Source of the DNA: Pseudonocardia thermophila
Lineage (GTDB): Bacteria; Actinomycetota; Actinomycetes; Mycobacteriales; Pseudonocardiaceae
DNA length: 64,000 nucleotides
Reading direction: 5' to 3'
Assembly: GCF_900142365.1 (NCBI RefSeq)
Contig: NZ_FRAP01000017.1
Span: forward strand, 96,544-160,543
Shown here piece after piece: positions 16,817 to 26,169 of this stretch. The notes under the pieces are model-generated. The model made no database searches. It was given only the letters and a program-made list of their open reading frames with translations, and was not told the origin of the DNA. A program made the position numbers and the translations under genes. Numbering within the stretch: the stretch's first letter is position 1; every line of letters begins with the position of its first letter.

Positions 16817-17227
16817 ATGCCCGACGTCCGGTGGTCCGCGAGCTCCCCACCCGAACCCGTGAGGGACCTCCGCCCGGTCGAGGTGATCTCCGAGGACGGG
16901 TCGGGACGGCCGGCGCTGCGGGGCAGCCGCTGCCCGGCGTGCGGCCGGCGCGCCTTCCCGCCTCGTGACGTCTGCCAGCACTGCCTGCACGACGGGCTCG
17001 AGGACGTGACGCTCGGGAGCGTCGGAACGCTGCACGCGTTCTCGACCGTGCACGTCTCCTCGTGCCGGCCCGTGCCGTACGTGCTGGCGTTCGTGGACCT
17101 GCCGGCCGACGTCCGCGTGCTGACGACGCTCGCCTGTCCCGCGGACGAGGTCGTGATCGGGGACGAGGTGCAGGTGGTCCGGACCGACGAGGGATGGGCC
17201 TTCACGAAGGCGGGAGGTGCGGACTGA
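16817..17227 (+). CDS. DUF35 OB-fold / Zn-ribbon protein (thiolase partner)
   Basis: 136 residues from ATG 16817, chosen because GGAGGT lies 9 nt before it. A rubredoxin-like zinc ribbon, Cys39-x2-Cys42 and Cys53-x2-Cys56, is followed by an OB fold (LGSVGTLHAFSTVHVSS, VPYVLAFVDLP, VLTTLAC). DUF35 proteins pair with thiolase-fold enzymes and support acyl-CoA handling or retro-aldol cleavage, as in steroid side-chain degradation. The stop overlaps the thiolase start by 1 nt (TGATG). First gene of the eleven-gene operon. Confidence 0.9.
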   Translation: MPDVRWSASSPPEPVRDLRPVEVISEDGSGRPALRGSRCPACGRRAFPPRDVCQHCLHDGLEDVTLGSVGTLHAFSTVHVSSCRPVPYVLAFVDLPADVRVLTTLACPADEVVIGDEVQVVRTDEGWAFTKAGGAD

Positions 17228-18366
17228 TGCCGGACGCGTACGTGATCGGGGCCGGGATGATCCCGATGGGCAGACATCGGGAGTCGTCCTACGCGGGCCT
17301 GGCCGCCCCGGCGGCGCGCGCCGCGCTGGCGAGCGCCGGGCGCGAGCCGTCCGACATCGACGCCGTGTACTGCGGCAACTCGTTCGGCGGCATGCTCGCC
17401 GGGCAGCGGATCGCCAAGGAGATCGACCTCGGCGGGATCCCGGTGCTCAACGTCGACAACGCCTGCTCCGGCGGGGCGTCCGCCCTCCACGAGGCGGTCG
17501 CCGCCGTGCGCAGCGGTCGTCACCGCACGGCCCTCGTCCTCGGCGTCGACAAGCTCACCCAGTTCAACGGCGGCACGATCCCGCTGGTCACCGAGGACTG
17601 GGAGGTGCGTCGAGGCATGGTCATGCCGGCCCTGTACGCCATGCGCGCCCAGCGCTACCTGCACGAGCGGCCCGATTCGAGCATCGAGGACCTGGCCGCG
17701 GTGAGCGTGAAGGCGCGCACGCACTCCGCCAAGAACCCGTACGCGCAGTACCGCACGACCGTCACGATCGACGAGGTCCTCGCGTCCCGGCCGATCGCCG
17801 ATCCGCTCACGATGCTGCAGTGCTGCCCCACCGGTGACGGCGCGGCGGCGCTCGTCGTCACTGCGGCCCCGGATCCGGGCCGGCCCGCGCTGAAGGTGCT
17901 GGCGTCGGTGCTGCACTCCGGCCGGTTCGCGGCCGGGTACCGCAACATGATCTGGCCGGAGATCAGCGCGTCGTCCGCGGCGGAGGCCTACGCCCAGGCC
18001 GGCATCGGACCGCGCGATCTCGACGTCGTCGAGCTGCACGACGCCTTCACGATCGCCGAGCTCGTGTACTACGAGGTGCTCGGGCTCTGCGAGCGCGGCG
18101 AGAGCACGGCGTTCCTGCGGGACGGACGCAGCACCTACGGCGGGGACGTCGTGGTCAACCCCAGCGGTGGACTGCTGGCGAAGGGGCACCCGATCGGGGC
18201 GAGCGGTGCGGCCCAGGTCGTCGAGCTGTTCTGGCAGCTGACCGGGACGGCGGGGGACAGGCAGGTGCCGAACGCCCGGTACGGGCTCACGCACGTCACG
18301 GGCGGCGGGATCAGCGGCATGGACCACGGGGCCTGCTCGATCCACATCTTCGAGGGGACGTCGTGA
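17227..18366 (+). CDS. Thiolase family protein (SCP2/lipid-transfer type)
   Basis: A 379-residue thiolase-fold enzyme. The nucleophile position is Cys80 in VDNACSGG and the active-site His is His321 in KGHPIGASG, so covalent chemistry is possible. The second catalytic Cys region of classical thiolases (CxGGGxG) is replaced by MDHGACSIHI, with Cys370 near it. Long insertions after SNHR-like positions are typical of the nondecarboxylating SCP2 group. It likely cleaves a beta-ketoacyl-CoA, with the DUF35 protein encoded immediately upstream. Confidence 0.88.
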   Translation: MPDAYVIGAGMIPMGRHRESSYAGLAAPAARAALASAGREPSDIDAVYCGNSFGGMLAGQRIAKEIDLGGIPVLNVDNACSGGASALHEAVAAVRSGRHRTALVLGVDKLTQFNGGTIPLVTEDWEVRRGMVMPALYAMRAQRYLHERPDSSIEDLAAVSVKARTHSAKNPYAQYRTTVTIDEVLASRPIADPLTMLQCCPTGDGAAALVVTAAPDPGRPALKVLASVLHSGRFAAGYRNMIWPEISASSAAEAYAQAGIGPRDLDVVELHDAFTIAELVYYEVLGLCERGESTAFLRDGRSTYGGDVVVNPSGGLLAKGHPIGASGAAQVVELFWQLTGTAGDRQVPNARYGLTHVTGGGISGMDHGACSIHIFEGTS

Positions 18367-18412
18367 CGCAGCCCGTTCCGACCTCGGTCCCGGCCCGTGA
18401 GGTGGTCCGCTG

Positions 18413-19621
18413 ATGCCGGCCAGGAGCGGGAACGGTCCGCTGCGCGGGCTCACCGTCGTCGACTTCAGCACCTTCCTGGCCGGGCCCTTCTGCACCCAGC
18501 TGCTGGCCGATCTCGGCGCGGACGTGATCAAGATCGAGCCGCCCGGCGGGGACAGCTCCCGGGCGATCCCGCCGCACTACGTCGGCGGCGAGAGCCTGTA
18601 CTACCTCAGCGTCAACCGCACGAAGCGGTCGATCGTGGTCGACCTGAAGTCCCCGGCGGGACGGGACCTGGCGGTGGCGCTCGCCGGCCGGGCGGACGTC
18701 GTGGTCGAGAACTTCGGCCCCGGCGTCGCGCAGCGGCTCGGGATCGACGCCGAGGCGATCTGCGCGGCCCACCCGCGGTTGGTGTGGTCGTCGATCAGCG
18801 GGTTCGGCCGGGCCGGTGACCGCACCGACCTGCCCGCCTACGACATGATCGTGCAGGCGCTGTCCGGGGTGATGATGACGACCGGTGAGCCGGGCGGGCA
18901 GCCTGTGCGGCTCGGCATCCCGGCCGGTGATCTGGTGGCCGGGCTCTACACCGCGATCGGCGTGCTGGCTGAGCTGGCCTCCCGGGCCGAGCCCGCCGGA
19001 TCGCGGGTCGTCGACGTGTCGATGTTCGACGGCCTCATCTCGATGCTGTCCTACCTGGGCGTCTACACGCTCCGCACCGGCGTGCCGCCGGGGCCGCAGG
19101 GCAGCGGCCACGCCTCGATCCCGACCTACCGCTCGTTCCTCGGCGGCGACGGGGAGCGGCTCGTCATCACGGCGAACACCGAGCGGATGTGGCGAGAGCT
19201 CTGCGCCGTCCTCGAGCGGGAGGAGCTGATCGACGACGCGCGCTACCGCACGGCCGACGACCGCCTGCGCAACGCGACCGACCTGTGGCCGGCACTGGAG
19301 GCGGCGTTCCTCGAGCGGCCTGCGCACGAGTGGGTCAAGCGCTGCAACGCGCGGGGTGTCCCGGCGGCGCTCGTGACGGACGTCCCCGAGGCGCTGGACG
19401 CCGCGCGCCGGGACAGCCGGTCGATGATCCTGCAGCTGCAGAGCGGACCGGGCGAGCGGATCGACGTGATCGGGAACCCGGTCAAGATCGTCGGTCGCGA
19501 GGTCGACTCGGCCGCGTATCCGCCGCGGCTGGGTGAGCACACCGACGAGGTCCTGTCCGAGGTCCTGAACCTGTCCGCCCGGCAGATCGACGAGCTGCGC
19601 GCCGCGGGAGCGGTCCGCTGA
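18413..19621 (+). CDS. CaiB/BaiF family III CoA transferase
   Basis: 402 residues with GLTVVDFSTFLAGPFCTQLLADLGADVIKIE, cut here into its known parts: VVDFS strand, AGPF loop, LGADVIKIEPP. The next landmarks are NRTKRSIVVDLK and VENFGPG. The catalytic Asp, by comparison with formyl-CoA transferase, is Asp173 in GIPAGDLVAG. It moves CoA from an acyl-CoA donor to a carboxylic acid, activating a pathway acid without ATP. Family length is normal. It is 46 nt behind the thiolase and 56 nt before the KstD-like gene. Confidence 0.93.
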   Translation: MPARSGNGPLRGLTVVDFSTFLAGPFCTQLLADLGADVIKIEPPGGDSSRAIPPHYVGGESLYYLSVNRTKRSIVVDLKSPAGRDLAVALAGRADVVVENFGPGVAQRLGIDAEAICAAHPRLVWSSISGFGRAGDRTDLPAYDMIVQALSGVMMTTGEPGGQPVRLGIPAGDLVAGLYTAIGVLAELASRAEPAGSRVVDVSMFDGLISMLSYLGVYTLRTGVPPGPQGSGHASIPTYRSFLGGDGERLVITANTERMWRELCAVLEREELIDDARYRTADDRLRNATDLWPALEAAFLERPAHEWVKRCNARGVPAALVTDVPEALDAARRDSRSMILQLQSGPGERIDVIGNPVKIVGREVDSAAYPPRLGEHTDEVLSEVLNLSARQIDELRAAGAVR

Positions 19622-19677
19622 CGCCCGCCGGAGCGACCGCTGGAGATCCCGCTGAAGAGCACGGAAACGGAGAACGG

Positions 19678-21282
19678 ATGTCTGACGAGTACGACCTGAT
19701 CATGGTCGGCGGAGGAGCGGGCAGCCTGGTCGCTGGACTGGCCGCGGCCGACGCCGGTCTGACGGTCGCGCTGTTCGAGAAGAGCGATCGGGTCGGCGGC
19801 GGGGCCGCCTACTCCGGCGGGGTCCTGTGGGCGCCGATGAACCACGTCATGCGGCGCAAGCAGATGTCGGACTCGCTCGACGAGGCGATGCTCTACCTCG
19901 AGCACGCCTCCCACGGCCGCGGGGACCGCGCGGTGCAGCGGGCCTACGTGGAGACGATCGGTCCGGTGCTCGAGTACGTCGAGCAGCAGACGGGCATGAA
20001 GTTCATCGTCTGGCCGGGCCAGCCGGACTACTACCCGTCGCTGCCCGGTGCCAAGCTGGAGGGCCGCACGGTCCTGCCGCACCCGGGCTCGATCGCCGGA
20101 AAGCTGGCGGCGGCCGAGGCGGAGTTCGCCGATCTGCAGAAGGTGCGCTGGTCGCCGCACCTGTCGATCGTGAAGGACATCCAGCGGCTGCTCGCGGGCC
20201 GGCCGATCTCGCAGGCGTGGCTCGGCGGGCGGGCGCTGATCGGCGGGCTCTGGCGGACCTACCTGGAACGCGGGCTTCCCTACTACCTCGGTGCCCCCGT
20301 GCGTGAACTCGTCGTCGAGGACGGTCGAGTGGCCGGGATCGTGGCCGAGCTCGACGGGGTGCCCACGACGGTGCGGGCCCGCCGGGGCGTCCTGCTCAAC
20401 ACGGGCGGGTTCGAGTGGAGCCGGGAGATGAACACCCGCTACCTGCCGGTGCCCGACGTGCACGCGTTCACCCCGCCGGTCAACACCGGGGACGGCCACG
20501 TCATGGCCATGCGTATCGGCGCGGCGACCGCCCTGATGGACCAGGCCCAGTGGGACCCGACGATCCACGTGCCGGACGAGAACCACGACGGCGAGGACCT
20601 CTATCTGATGTTCCTCGAACCGCTGAGCCGGCCGCACTCGATGGTCGTGAACCGGAAGGGGCGGCGCTTCGGGAACGAGTCGTCGCACTTCTGCTTCACC
20701 GACGCGTGGATGCGCTACAACTCCCGCACCCGCGAGTACGAGAACTTCCCGGCGTACTTCATCGCCGACAGCCAGTACCGGCGCAAGTACGGGCTGCCGA
20801 AGGTCGCAGCCGACGCATCGGTCCCGAGCTGGATCACGCAGGCGGACAGCCTCGAGGAGCTCGCCGAGCGCATCGGCGTCGACGCGGCGGGGCTCAAGGA
20901 GCAGGTCGAGATCTTCAACGCCGCTGCGGCCACCGGGATCGACACGGAGCACGAGCGCGGCGCAGACGCCTACGACCGCTACTGGGGCGATCCCACGCAC
21001 ACCCCGAACCCGGTGCTGGGCGACGTGTCCGAGCCGCCGTTCTACGCCATCCAGCTGCACCTGGGCACGGCCGGCAACCGGGGTGGACTGGTCATCGACG
21101 CCGACGGGCGGGTCGTCAGCGTGACGGGTGAGCCGATCACCGGCCTCTACGCCTGCGGGCACACCGCCGCCGACCTGATCTTCGGCGGCGGCTACAACTC
21201 CGGGACCGCCGTCGGCAGTGCGATGGCCTTCGGGTGGCGCGCCGCGCAGGACGCCGCCCGGCGGGCGGCCGCGGACCTGTGA
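19678..21282 (+). CDS. FAD-dependent dehydrogenase, 3-ketosteroid dehydrogenase-like
   Basis: 534 residues. The N-terminal FAD loop IMVGGGAGSLVAG is followed by VALFEKSDRVGGG and the signature YSGGVLWAPMNH, and the C-terminus has LYACGHTAADLIFGGGYNSG. This is the fumarate reductase/KstD flavoprotein superfamily; the Tyr in GGGYNSG aligns with the catalytic C-terminal Tyr of 3-ketosteroid delta-1-dehydrogenases. It probably removes two hydrogens next to a ketone or thioester. Whether the substrate is a steroid is not shown. The stop overlaps the next start (GTGA). Confidence 0.88.
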   Translation: MSDEYDLIMVGGGAGSLVAGLAAADAGLTVALFEKSDRVGGGAAYSGGVLWAPMNHVMRRKQMSDSLDEAMLYLEHASHGRGDRAVQRAYVETIGPVLEYVEQQTGMKFIVWPGQPDYYPSLPGAKLEGRTVLPHPGSIAGKLAAAEAEFADLQKVRWSPHLSIVKDIQRLLAGRPISQAWLGGRALIGGLWRTYLERGLPYYLGAPVRELVVEDGRVAGIVAELDGVPTTVRARRGVLLNTGGFEWSREMNTRYLPVPDVHAFTPPVNTGDGHVMAMRIGAATALMDQAQWDPTIHVPDENHDGEDLYLMFLEPLSRPHSMVVNRKGRRFGNESSHFCFTDAWMRYNSRTREYENFPAYFIADSQYRRKYGLPKVAADASVPSWITQADSLEELAERIGVDAAGLKEQVEIFNAAAATGIDTEHERGADAYDRYWGDPTHTPNPVLGDVSEPPFYAIQLHLGTAGNRGGLVIDADGRVVSVTGEPITGLYACGHTAADLIFGGGYNSGTAVGSAMAFGWRAAQDAARRAAADL

Positions 21283-22106
21283 CGGTGGCGGACGTGGGTG
21301 ACGAGGTCCTGGTCGAGCGCGACGGCTCCGTGGCGTGGGTGCGGCTGAACCGGCCCGACCGGCTCAACGCCATGAACGCCGCGCTGATGGACGGTCTCGT
21401 GCTGCGGCTGCGGGAGCTGGCCGACGACCCGGAGGTCCGGTGCGTGGCCCTGACCGGGCAGGGGAGGGCCTTCTGCGCGGGCGGGGACGTGGACCTGATG
21501 TCCGACCGGGAGCGGCGCGGCTCGCCCACCGACGCCGTGGGGCCGCGGATGGACCACCAGGTGCGGGTCCTCGACCGCCGGTTCGAAGCGATCGAGCTGC
21601 TCAGCTCGATGCCGAAGCCGACCGTCGCGATGGTGCGGGGCTGGGCCCTCGGCGGCGGGCTCGCCCTCGCGCTCGCCTGCGACGTCCGGTTCGTCGCCGA
21701 GGACGCGCGGCTCGGGATGGGCTTCCTGGCCCGCGCCGTCAGCGGCACCTTCGGGATGGCCTACCTGCTCACGAGCATCCTCGGCAGCGCGAAGGCCCGC
21801 GAGTTCGCCCTCCTGCGGGAGTGGGTCGGAGGAGCCGATGCGGTCGCCATGGGCCTGGCGACCTCCGTGCATCCCGCCGACGAGCTGGAGGAGCACACGC
21901 AGGAGGTCTGCCGGCGGCTCGCGGCGGGACCCACGTTCGCCTACGGGAAGTTCAAGGACAGCGTGAACTTCGCGCTCGGCGCCGATCTGCGCCGGGTCAT
22001 GCACTACGAGGCCGTGAACTCGCGGCTGACCTCGCTGTCCGACGACGCGCGCGAGTCGGTCGCCGCCTACCGCGAGAAGCGTCCTCCGCGGTTCACGGGG
22101 ACCTGA
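21279..22106 (+). CDS. Enoyl-CoA hydratase/isomerase family protein
   Basis: A 275-residue crotonase from GTG 21279, overlapping the KstD-like stop. Oxyanion-hole segments RAFCAGGDVDLM and WALGGGLALALACDVRF are clear. The region that carries the catalytic Glu in hydratases reads LGMGFLARAVSGTFG here, with no Glu, so isomerase, hydrolase or ring-opening activity is as likely as hydration. C-terminal FFEKRPPxF-like end: YREKRPPRFTG. One of four crotonases in the island. Confidence 0.9.
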   Translation: MTVADVGDEVLVERDGSVAWVRLNRPDRLNAMNAALMDGLVLRLRELADDPEVRCVALTGQGRAFCAGGDVDLMSDRERRGSPTDAVGPRMDHQVRVLDRRFEAIELLSSMPKPTVAMVRGWALGGGLALALACDVRFVAEDARLGMGFLARAVSGTFGMAYLLTSILGSAKAREFALLREWVGGADAVAMGLATSVHPADELEEHTQEVCRRLAAGPTFAYGKFKDSVNFALGADLRRVMHYEAVNSRLTSLSDDARESVAAYREKRPPRFTGT

Positions 22107-22148
22107 CCGGCGGGCCGCGGCTCGTCCGGATCGACGGGATGGGAACGA

Positions 22149-23009
22149 ATGACGGTGCAGGTGGAGTACACGGAAGACGGGCGGGTCGGCGTCATCGCGC
22201 TGAACGCGCCGGAGCGGCTCAACGCGATCAGCGAGGAAATGAAGGCGGATCTCTACCGCGCGCTCGACGCCTTCGAGCAGAGCACACGGGCCCGCGTCGC
22301 GATCCTGCGCGGGAACGGCCGGGCGTTCTGCTCCGGCTTCGACCTGAGCCGCAAGCGTGGCCAGCACCGCGGAGCCGACCGCGACATCTGGTCGGACCGC
22401 CAGCGCCTGCGCGGGCACGCGGAGATGTTCCTGCGGCTGTGGGACTGCCCGAAGCCGGTGATCGCGCAGGTGCACGGGGTGTGCATGGCCGGTGGGGTGC
22501 AGCTGCCGATGTGCTGCGACGTGGTCGTCGTCAGTGAGGACTGCCGCATCGGCTGGCCGAAGCTGCCCACCGGCGGTGGGTGGATCAGCCCGATGTTCTC
22601 CCTGCTGGTCGGTCCGCACCGCGCCAAGCAGATGGCGATGGTCGCGGGCAGCGAGATCACCGGGAGGACCGCGGCGGAGTGGGGCTACGCGAACCTCGCG
22701 GTGCCCGCCGACGAGCTCCAGAAGACGGTGTGGGGGCTGGCCACCGACATGGCCCGGATGGCGCCGAGCGTCCTTCAGCTGAAGAAGGCCGCGATCAACC
22801 GCGTGTGGGACCGCATCGGGTTCCGCGACACCGTCCTGGCCGGCGTCGAGTGGGACGCGATGGTGCACAAGGACGCCTCCAGCGAGGTGCTGCGCGGCTG
22901 GCTGCGCGAGCACGGCATGAAGGCCGCGATCGCGCGCTTCCAGACCGAGGGCATCCCCGATGGGGACGAGGCCGAGCAGGCCGGCGGGCAGGCCGATGAC
23001 CAGCACTGA
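22149..23009 (+). CDS. Enoyl-CoA hydratase/isomerase family protein
   Basis: 286 residues. Crotonase signatures NAPERLNAISEEM, RAFCSGFDLSR and HGVCMAGGVQLPMCCDVVVV. The active-site stretch IGWPKLPTGGGWISPMF differs from canonical hydratases and lacks the usual Glu at that place; Cys-rich MCCD is unusual. It probably processes a bulky cyclic acyl-CoA. The last 14 nt overlap the start of the acyl-CoA synthetase gene, in another frame. Confidence 0.9.
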   Translation: MTVQVEYTEDGRVGVIALNAPERLNAISEEMKADLYRALDAFEQSTRARVAILRGNGRAFCSGFDLSRKRGQHRGADRDIWSDRQRLRGHAEMFLRLWDCPKPVIAQVHGVCMAGGVQLPMCCDVVVVSEDCRIGWPKLPTGGGWISPMFSLLVGPHRAKQMAMVAGSEITGRTAAEWGYANLAVPADELQKTVWGLATDMARMAPSVLQLKKAAINRVWDRIGFRDTVLAGVEWDAMVHKDASSEVLRGWLREHGMKAAIARFQTEGIPDGDEAEQAGGQADDQH

Positions 23010-24630
23010 CCCGATCGTCGGATCCCCGAACGGCGCAGGCCCGGCGAACGCGCTCCCGGCGCCCGCCGAGCCGACGATCGCCGACGCGCTCGCGGCGATC
23101 GCGCGCCGGTCTCCGGCGAGCCCGGCCGTCGGGCGGCGCGGCGAGCGCCTGCGCACCTACGCGGAGCTGCACGAGCGGACCGACCGGCTGGCCAACGCGT
23201 TCACCGCGGCGGGGCTGCGCCCCGGCGCCCCGGTGGGGGCCTGGATGGAGGACTGCCCCGAGTACCTCGAGGTGTACCTCGCCGCTGCCAAGGCCGGACT
23301 GGTCGTGGTGCCGGTCAACGCCCGGTTCACCGCGGAGGAGGCCCGCTACGCACTCGACCGCGGGGACGTGCAGGCCCTCGTCTTCACCGACGGCACGGCG
23401 CCGAAGGTGGAGGAGGCGGCCGCAGACCGCCCGCTGCGGCTCACGCTCACCCCGGGCACGGAGCGGGTCGCGGGCGCCGCCGCGTACCAGGACGTGCTGG
23501 CCGCAGCCGCGGCCACCCGGGCGGCCGCGGCGGTGCCCGGCGACGCTCCGTACATCATGGCCTTCACCAGCGGCACCACCGGCTTCCCGAAGGCGGCCGT
23601 GCTCACCCACCGGTCGGTGATGACGGTGTGCCGCAGCCAGGTGGCGGCCACCCGCCTCCCCGCGTACGGAGTGCGGGCGCACACCAACTCGATGTCGTTC
23701 ACCTCGAGCGTGTCGGCGCACCTGCTGCCGACGCTGTTCACCGGCGGTGCCTCGGTCCTGATGGGGACCGGCTGGCACGTCGACGACCTGCTCGACGTGG
23801 TCGAGCGGTACCGCGCGACCCATACGACGATCCCGTCCCCGTTCGTCCGCGATCTCGTCGAGCACCTCGGCGGCGCCCCGGACCGGCTCGGCAGCCTGCA
23901 GTCGATCCTCCACGCCGGATCCAAGGTGGACGGCTCACTGCTGCAGCAGCTGGGGGAGCTCGCTGGTGCCCGCTTCGTCGAGGGATGGGGGATGACCGAG
24001 AACTCCGGCGGGCTGGTGTGCTCCACGTCGGCGCTGGACGTGCTGGGCGCCTCACCGATCGGCTCGGCCGTGTTCGACACCGTCGGTCGACCCGTCCCGG
24101 GTGTCGAGGTCGAGGTGGTCGGCGCCGACGGTGCGCCCCTGCCGCACGATGGCGAGTCCGTCGGAGAGCTGCTGGTGCGCTCGCCGAGCCTGGTGGCCGG
24201 GTACTGGCGGGACGAGGCGGCCACCGCGAAGGCGTTCCGGGACGGCTGGTACCACAGCGGTGATCTCGGCTCGATCGACGCCCACGGGTACGTGCGGGTC
24301 GTCGACCGGCGGGCGGACCTGATCGTCAGCGGCGGCATGAACATCTACCCGGCCGAGGTGGAGCGCGTCCTGCGCACCCATCCCGCCGTCGCCGAGTGCG
24401 CCGTCGTCGCCGGACCGCACGAGCGCTGGGGCCAGACCCCCGTGGCCGTGGTCGTGGTCCGGCCAGGGGTGTCCCTCACGCAGGACGAGGTGATCGCGCA
24501 CTGCCGCGCGCACCTGGCGGGCTACAAGAAGCCCACCTCGGTGCTCTTCGTCGAGCAGCTGCCCCGCAACAGCAGCGACAAGATCGCGCGCGAGCGCCTC
24601 CGGCAGATCGTGGCGGCGGCCGCCGGCTGA
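22996..24630 (+). CDS. Acyl-CoA synthetase (AMP-forming, class I adenylate-forming)
   Basis: 544 residues from ATG 22996 within the end of the upstream gene. The AMP-binding loop TSGTTGFPKA is at 191-200, the YHSGDLG motif is near residue 420, and the hinge plus catalytic Lys end is NSSDKIARERLR. It activates a carboxylic acid with ATP and CoA. Substrate pocket residues HAGSKVDGSLL and GWGMTENSGG are like those of fatty-acid or cyclohexane-carboxylate ligases. It supplies the CoA esters used by the neighbouring crotonases and thiolase. Confidence 0.93.
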   Translation: MTSTDPIVGSPNGAGPANALPAPAEPTIADALAAIARRSPASPAVGRRGERLRTYAELHERTDRLANAFTAAGLRPGAPVGAWMEDCPEYLEVYLAAAKAGLVVVPVNARFTAEEARYALDRGDVQALVFTDGTAPKVEEAAADRPLRLTLTPGTERVAGAAAYQDVLAAAAATRAAAAVPGDAPYIMAFTSGTTGFPKAAVLTHRSVMTVCRSQVAATRLPAYGVRAHTNSMSFTSSVSAHLLPTLFTGGASVLMGTGWHVDDLLDVVERYRATHTTIPSPFVRDLVEHLGGAPDRLGSLQSILHAGSKVDGSLLQQLGELAGARFVEGWGMTENSGGLVCSTSALDVLGASPIGSAVFDTVGRPVPGVEVEVVGADGAPLPHDGESVGELLVRSPSLVAGYWRDEAATAKAFRDGWYHSGDLGSIDAHGYVRVVDRRADLIVSGGMNIYPAEVERVLRTHPAVAECAVVAGPHERWGQTPVAVVVVRPGVSLTQDEVIAHCRAHLAGYKKPTSVLFVEQLPRNSSDKIARERLRQIVAAAAG

Positions 24631-24676
24631 GCCCGCCTCCCGAACCCCGACCGCCGGCCCGACAGGAGTGAGGACC

Positions 24677-25336
24677 ATGAGCGAGACGACCACCGTCGAG
24701 GACCGCATCGACCTGGAGCTCGACCCCGCAGCGCTGTTCGCCGTGCTCCGCGACCTCGACCAGGTCGCGCCGTGCGTGCCGGGCGCGAGCCTGGATCCGC
24801 GGGCCCCGGACGACGGGGGAGTGCGGACCGGCGAGGTCGTGTTCGCGTTCGGCCCGATCCGCTACCGCTACCGGGGAACGATGACGGTGAAGGAGCTAGT
24901 CGAGGCCGACCGGCGGATCACCTACCAGGCGGCGGCGAGCGAGACCTCCGGCGAGGGCGATCTCAGCGCCGACCTGACCCTGGCCGCGCTGGAGCGGGGG
25001 AGCGGCGGCTCCACCCTCGTGGTGAAGTGCGATGTGGCGCTGACCGGGATGGTCGCCGACTTCGCCGCGGGCATGGTGGGCGACGTCGCGCACGACATCT
25101 TCCAGCAGTTCGGCAAGGCGGTGAAGGCGCGCTACGCCGATGGGGACGCTGCGACCGTCGATGCCGGCGAACCCCCAGCGGGCCAGTACCGCGCAGCCGA
25201 AGCAGCCGGGGCGGCACCGCCGCCCGCTGCCCCGCGGGCCATCGGCGCGTTCGGGATGGTCCTGCGGATCACGCGCGCGCGGCTGGGCCGGCTGGTCCGG
25301 GGGATCTTCGGCCGGGCGGGGAGGGCGGTCCGGTGA
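24677..25336 (+). CDS. CoxG-like SRPBCC family protein
   Basis: 219 residues. An SRPBCC fold of the carbon monoxide dehydrogenase subunit G type: LDLDPAALFAVLRDLDQVAPCVPG, GEVVFAFGPIRYRYRG, DVALTGMVADFAAGMVGD. The last 60 residues add an Ala/Pro linker and a basic amphipathic helix (LVRGIFGRAGRAVR) that could touch a membrane. CoxG-like proteins handle hydrophobic ligands or recruit enzymes to the membrane. The start at 24677 is favoured over one three codons upstream because of its distance to AGGAG. No molybdenum hydroxylase genes are adjacent. Confidence 0.8.
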   Translation: MSETTTVEDRIDLELDPAALFAVLRDLDQVAPCVPGASLDPRAPDDGGVRTGEVVFAFGPIRYRYRGTMTVKELVEADRRITYQAAASETSGEGDLSADLTLAALERGSGGSTLVVKCDVALTGMVADFAAGMVGDVAHDIFQQFGKAVKARYADGDAATVDAGEPPAGQYRAAEAAGAAPPPAAPRAIGAFGMVLRITRARLGRLVRGIFGRAGRAVR

Positions 25337-26169
25337 GGCCGTCCGTGCTGGACGGCTACCGGGACCTACCGATCGTGGTGACCGGCGCCGCCTCGGGCAT
25401 CGGCGCCGCGGTCGCCGGTCTGCTCACGGACGCGGGCGCTGAGGTCGTCGGCGTCGACCGGAGCCCGGCGCGCCACGGCGTGGCGCGGTCCGTGCAGGCC
25501 GACCTCGGCGATCCCGATTCGCTGGCTGCTGCGGTGGCGCAGCTGCCGCGGCGGATCGGTTCGCTCTTCCTGTGCGCCGGCCTCTCCGACGGTGCGGCCG
25601 CGCCCCGGCGCGTCGTCGAGGTCAACTTCCTCGGCCTGCGCGAGCTGGTCGAACAGCTCGCGCCGCGGATCGCCCGCGGCGGGGCGGTCGTGAGCACCAC
25701 CTCCGCGGCCGGGCGCGGCTACCGGGAGAACGCCGCCGACGTGCTCGGGCTGGTGCGCACCACCGGGTTCGCCGATGGCCGGCGCTGGTGCGAGCAGCAC
25801 CACGGCTACCTCGATCGCCGCGGCGGCTACCGGATCTCGAAGGAGGCGCTCGTGCTCTACACCAAGCTGCGGTGCTGGGAGCTGATGGAGCGGCAGGGGG
25901 TCCGCATCAACACCGTCGGTCCCGGCGTGACCGACACCCCGATGCTCGCCGATTCCGCGAAGGCCCACGGCGCGGCCCGGCTCGATGCGCTGCTCGCGCC
26001 GGTCGGCCGCCGCGCCACCGCCGAGGAGCAGGCGCAGATCCTGCTCTACCTCAACAGCGGATGGGCGAGCTTCGTGACCGGGCAGGTGATCTGGAGCGAC
26101 GGCGGCCGGATCAGCACCGAGGAAGTGGCCGCGCTCGGCGCGCCGGTGCCGGTGGGGACGTGGCCGTGA
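25333..26169 (+). CDS. SDR, 3-alpha-hydroxysteroid/coniferyl-alcohol dehydrogenase type
   Basis: 278 residues from GTG 25333 (GTGA overlap). TGAASGIG is followed by a short first half with VVGVDRSPARHG, then LFLCAGLSDGAAAPRR in place of the NNAG motif, VNFLGLRELVEQ, catalytic YRISK, and VTGQVIWSDGG. This shortened middle is typical of the 3-alpha-HSD/carbonyl reductase and coniferyl-alcohol dehydrogenase group. It likely oxidises a ring or side-chain alcohol to the ketone. The Asp in VGVDRS favours NAD. Confidence 0.87.
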   Translation: MRPSVLDGYRDLPIVVTGAASGIGAAVAGLLTDAGAEVVGVDRSPARHGVARSVQADLGDPDSLAAAVAQLPRRIGSLFLCAGLSDGAAAPRRVVEVNFLGLRELVEQLAPRIARGGAVVSTTSAAGRGYRENAADVLGLVRTTGFADGRRWCEQHHGYLDRRGGYRISKEALVLYTKLRCWELMERQGVRINTVGPGVTDTPMLADSAKAHGAARLDALLAPVGRRATAEEQAQILLYLNSGWASFVTGQVIWSDGGRISTEEVAALGAPVPVGTWP

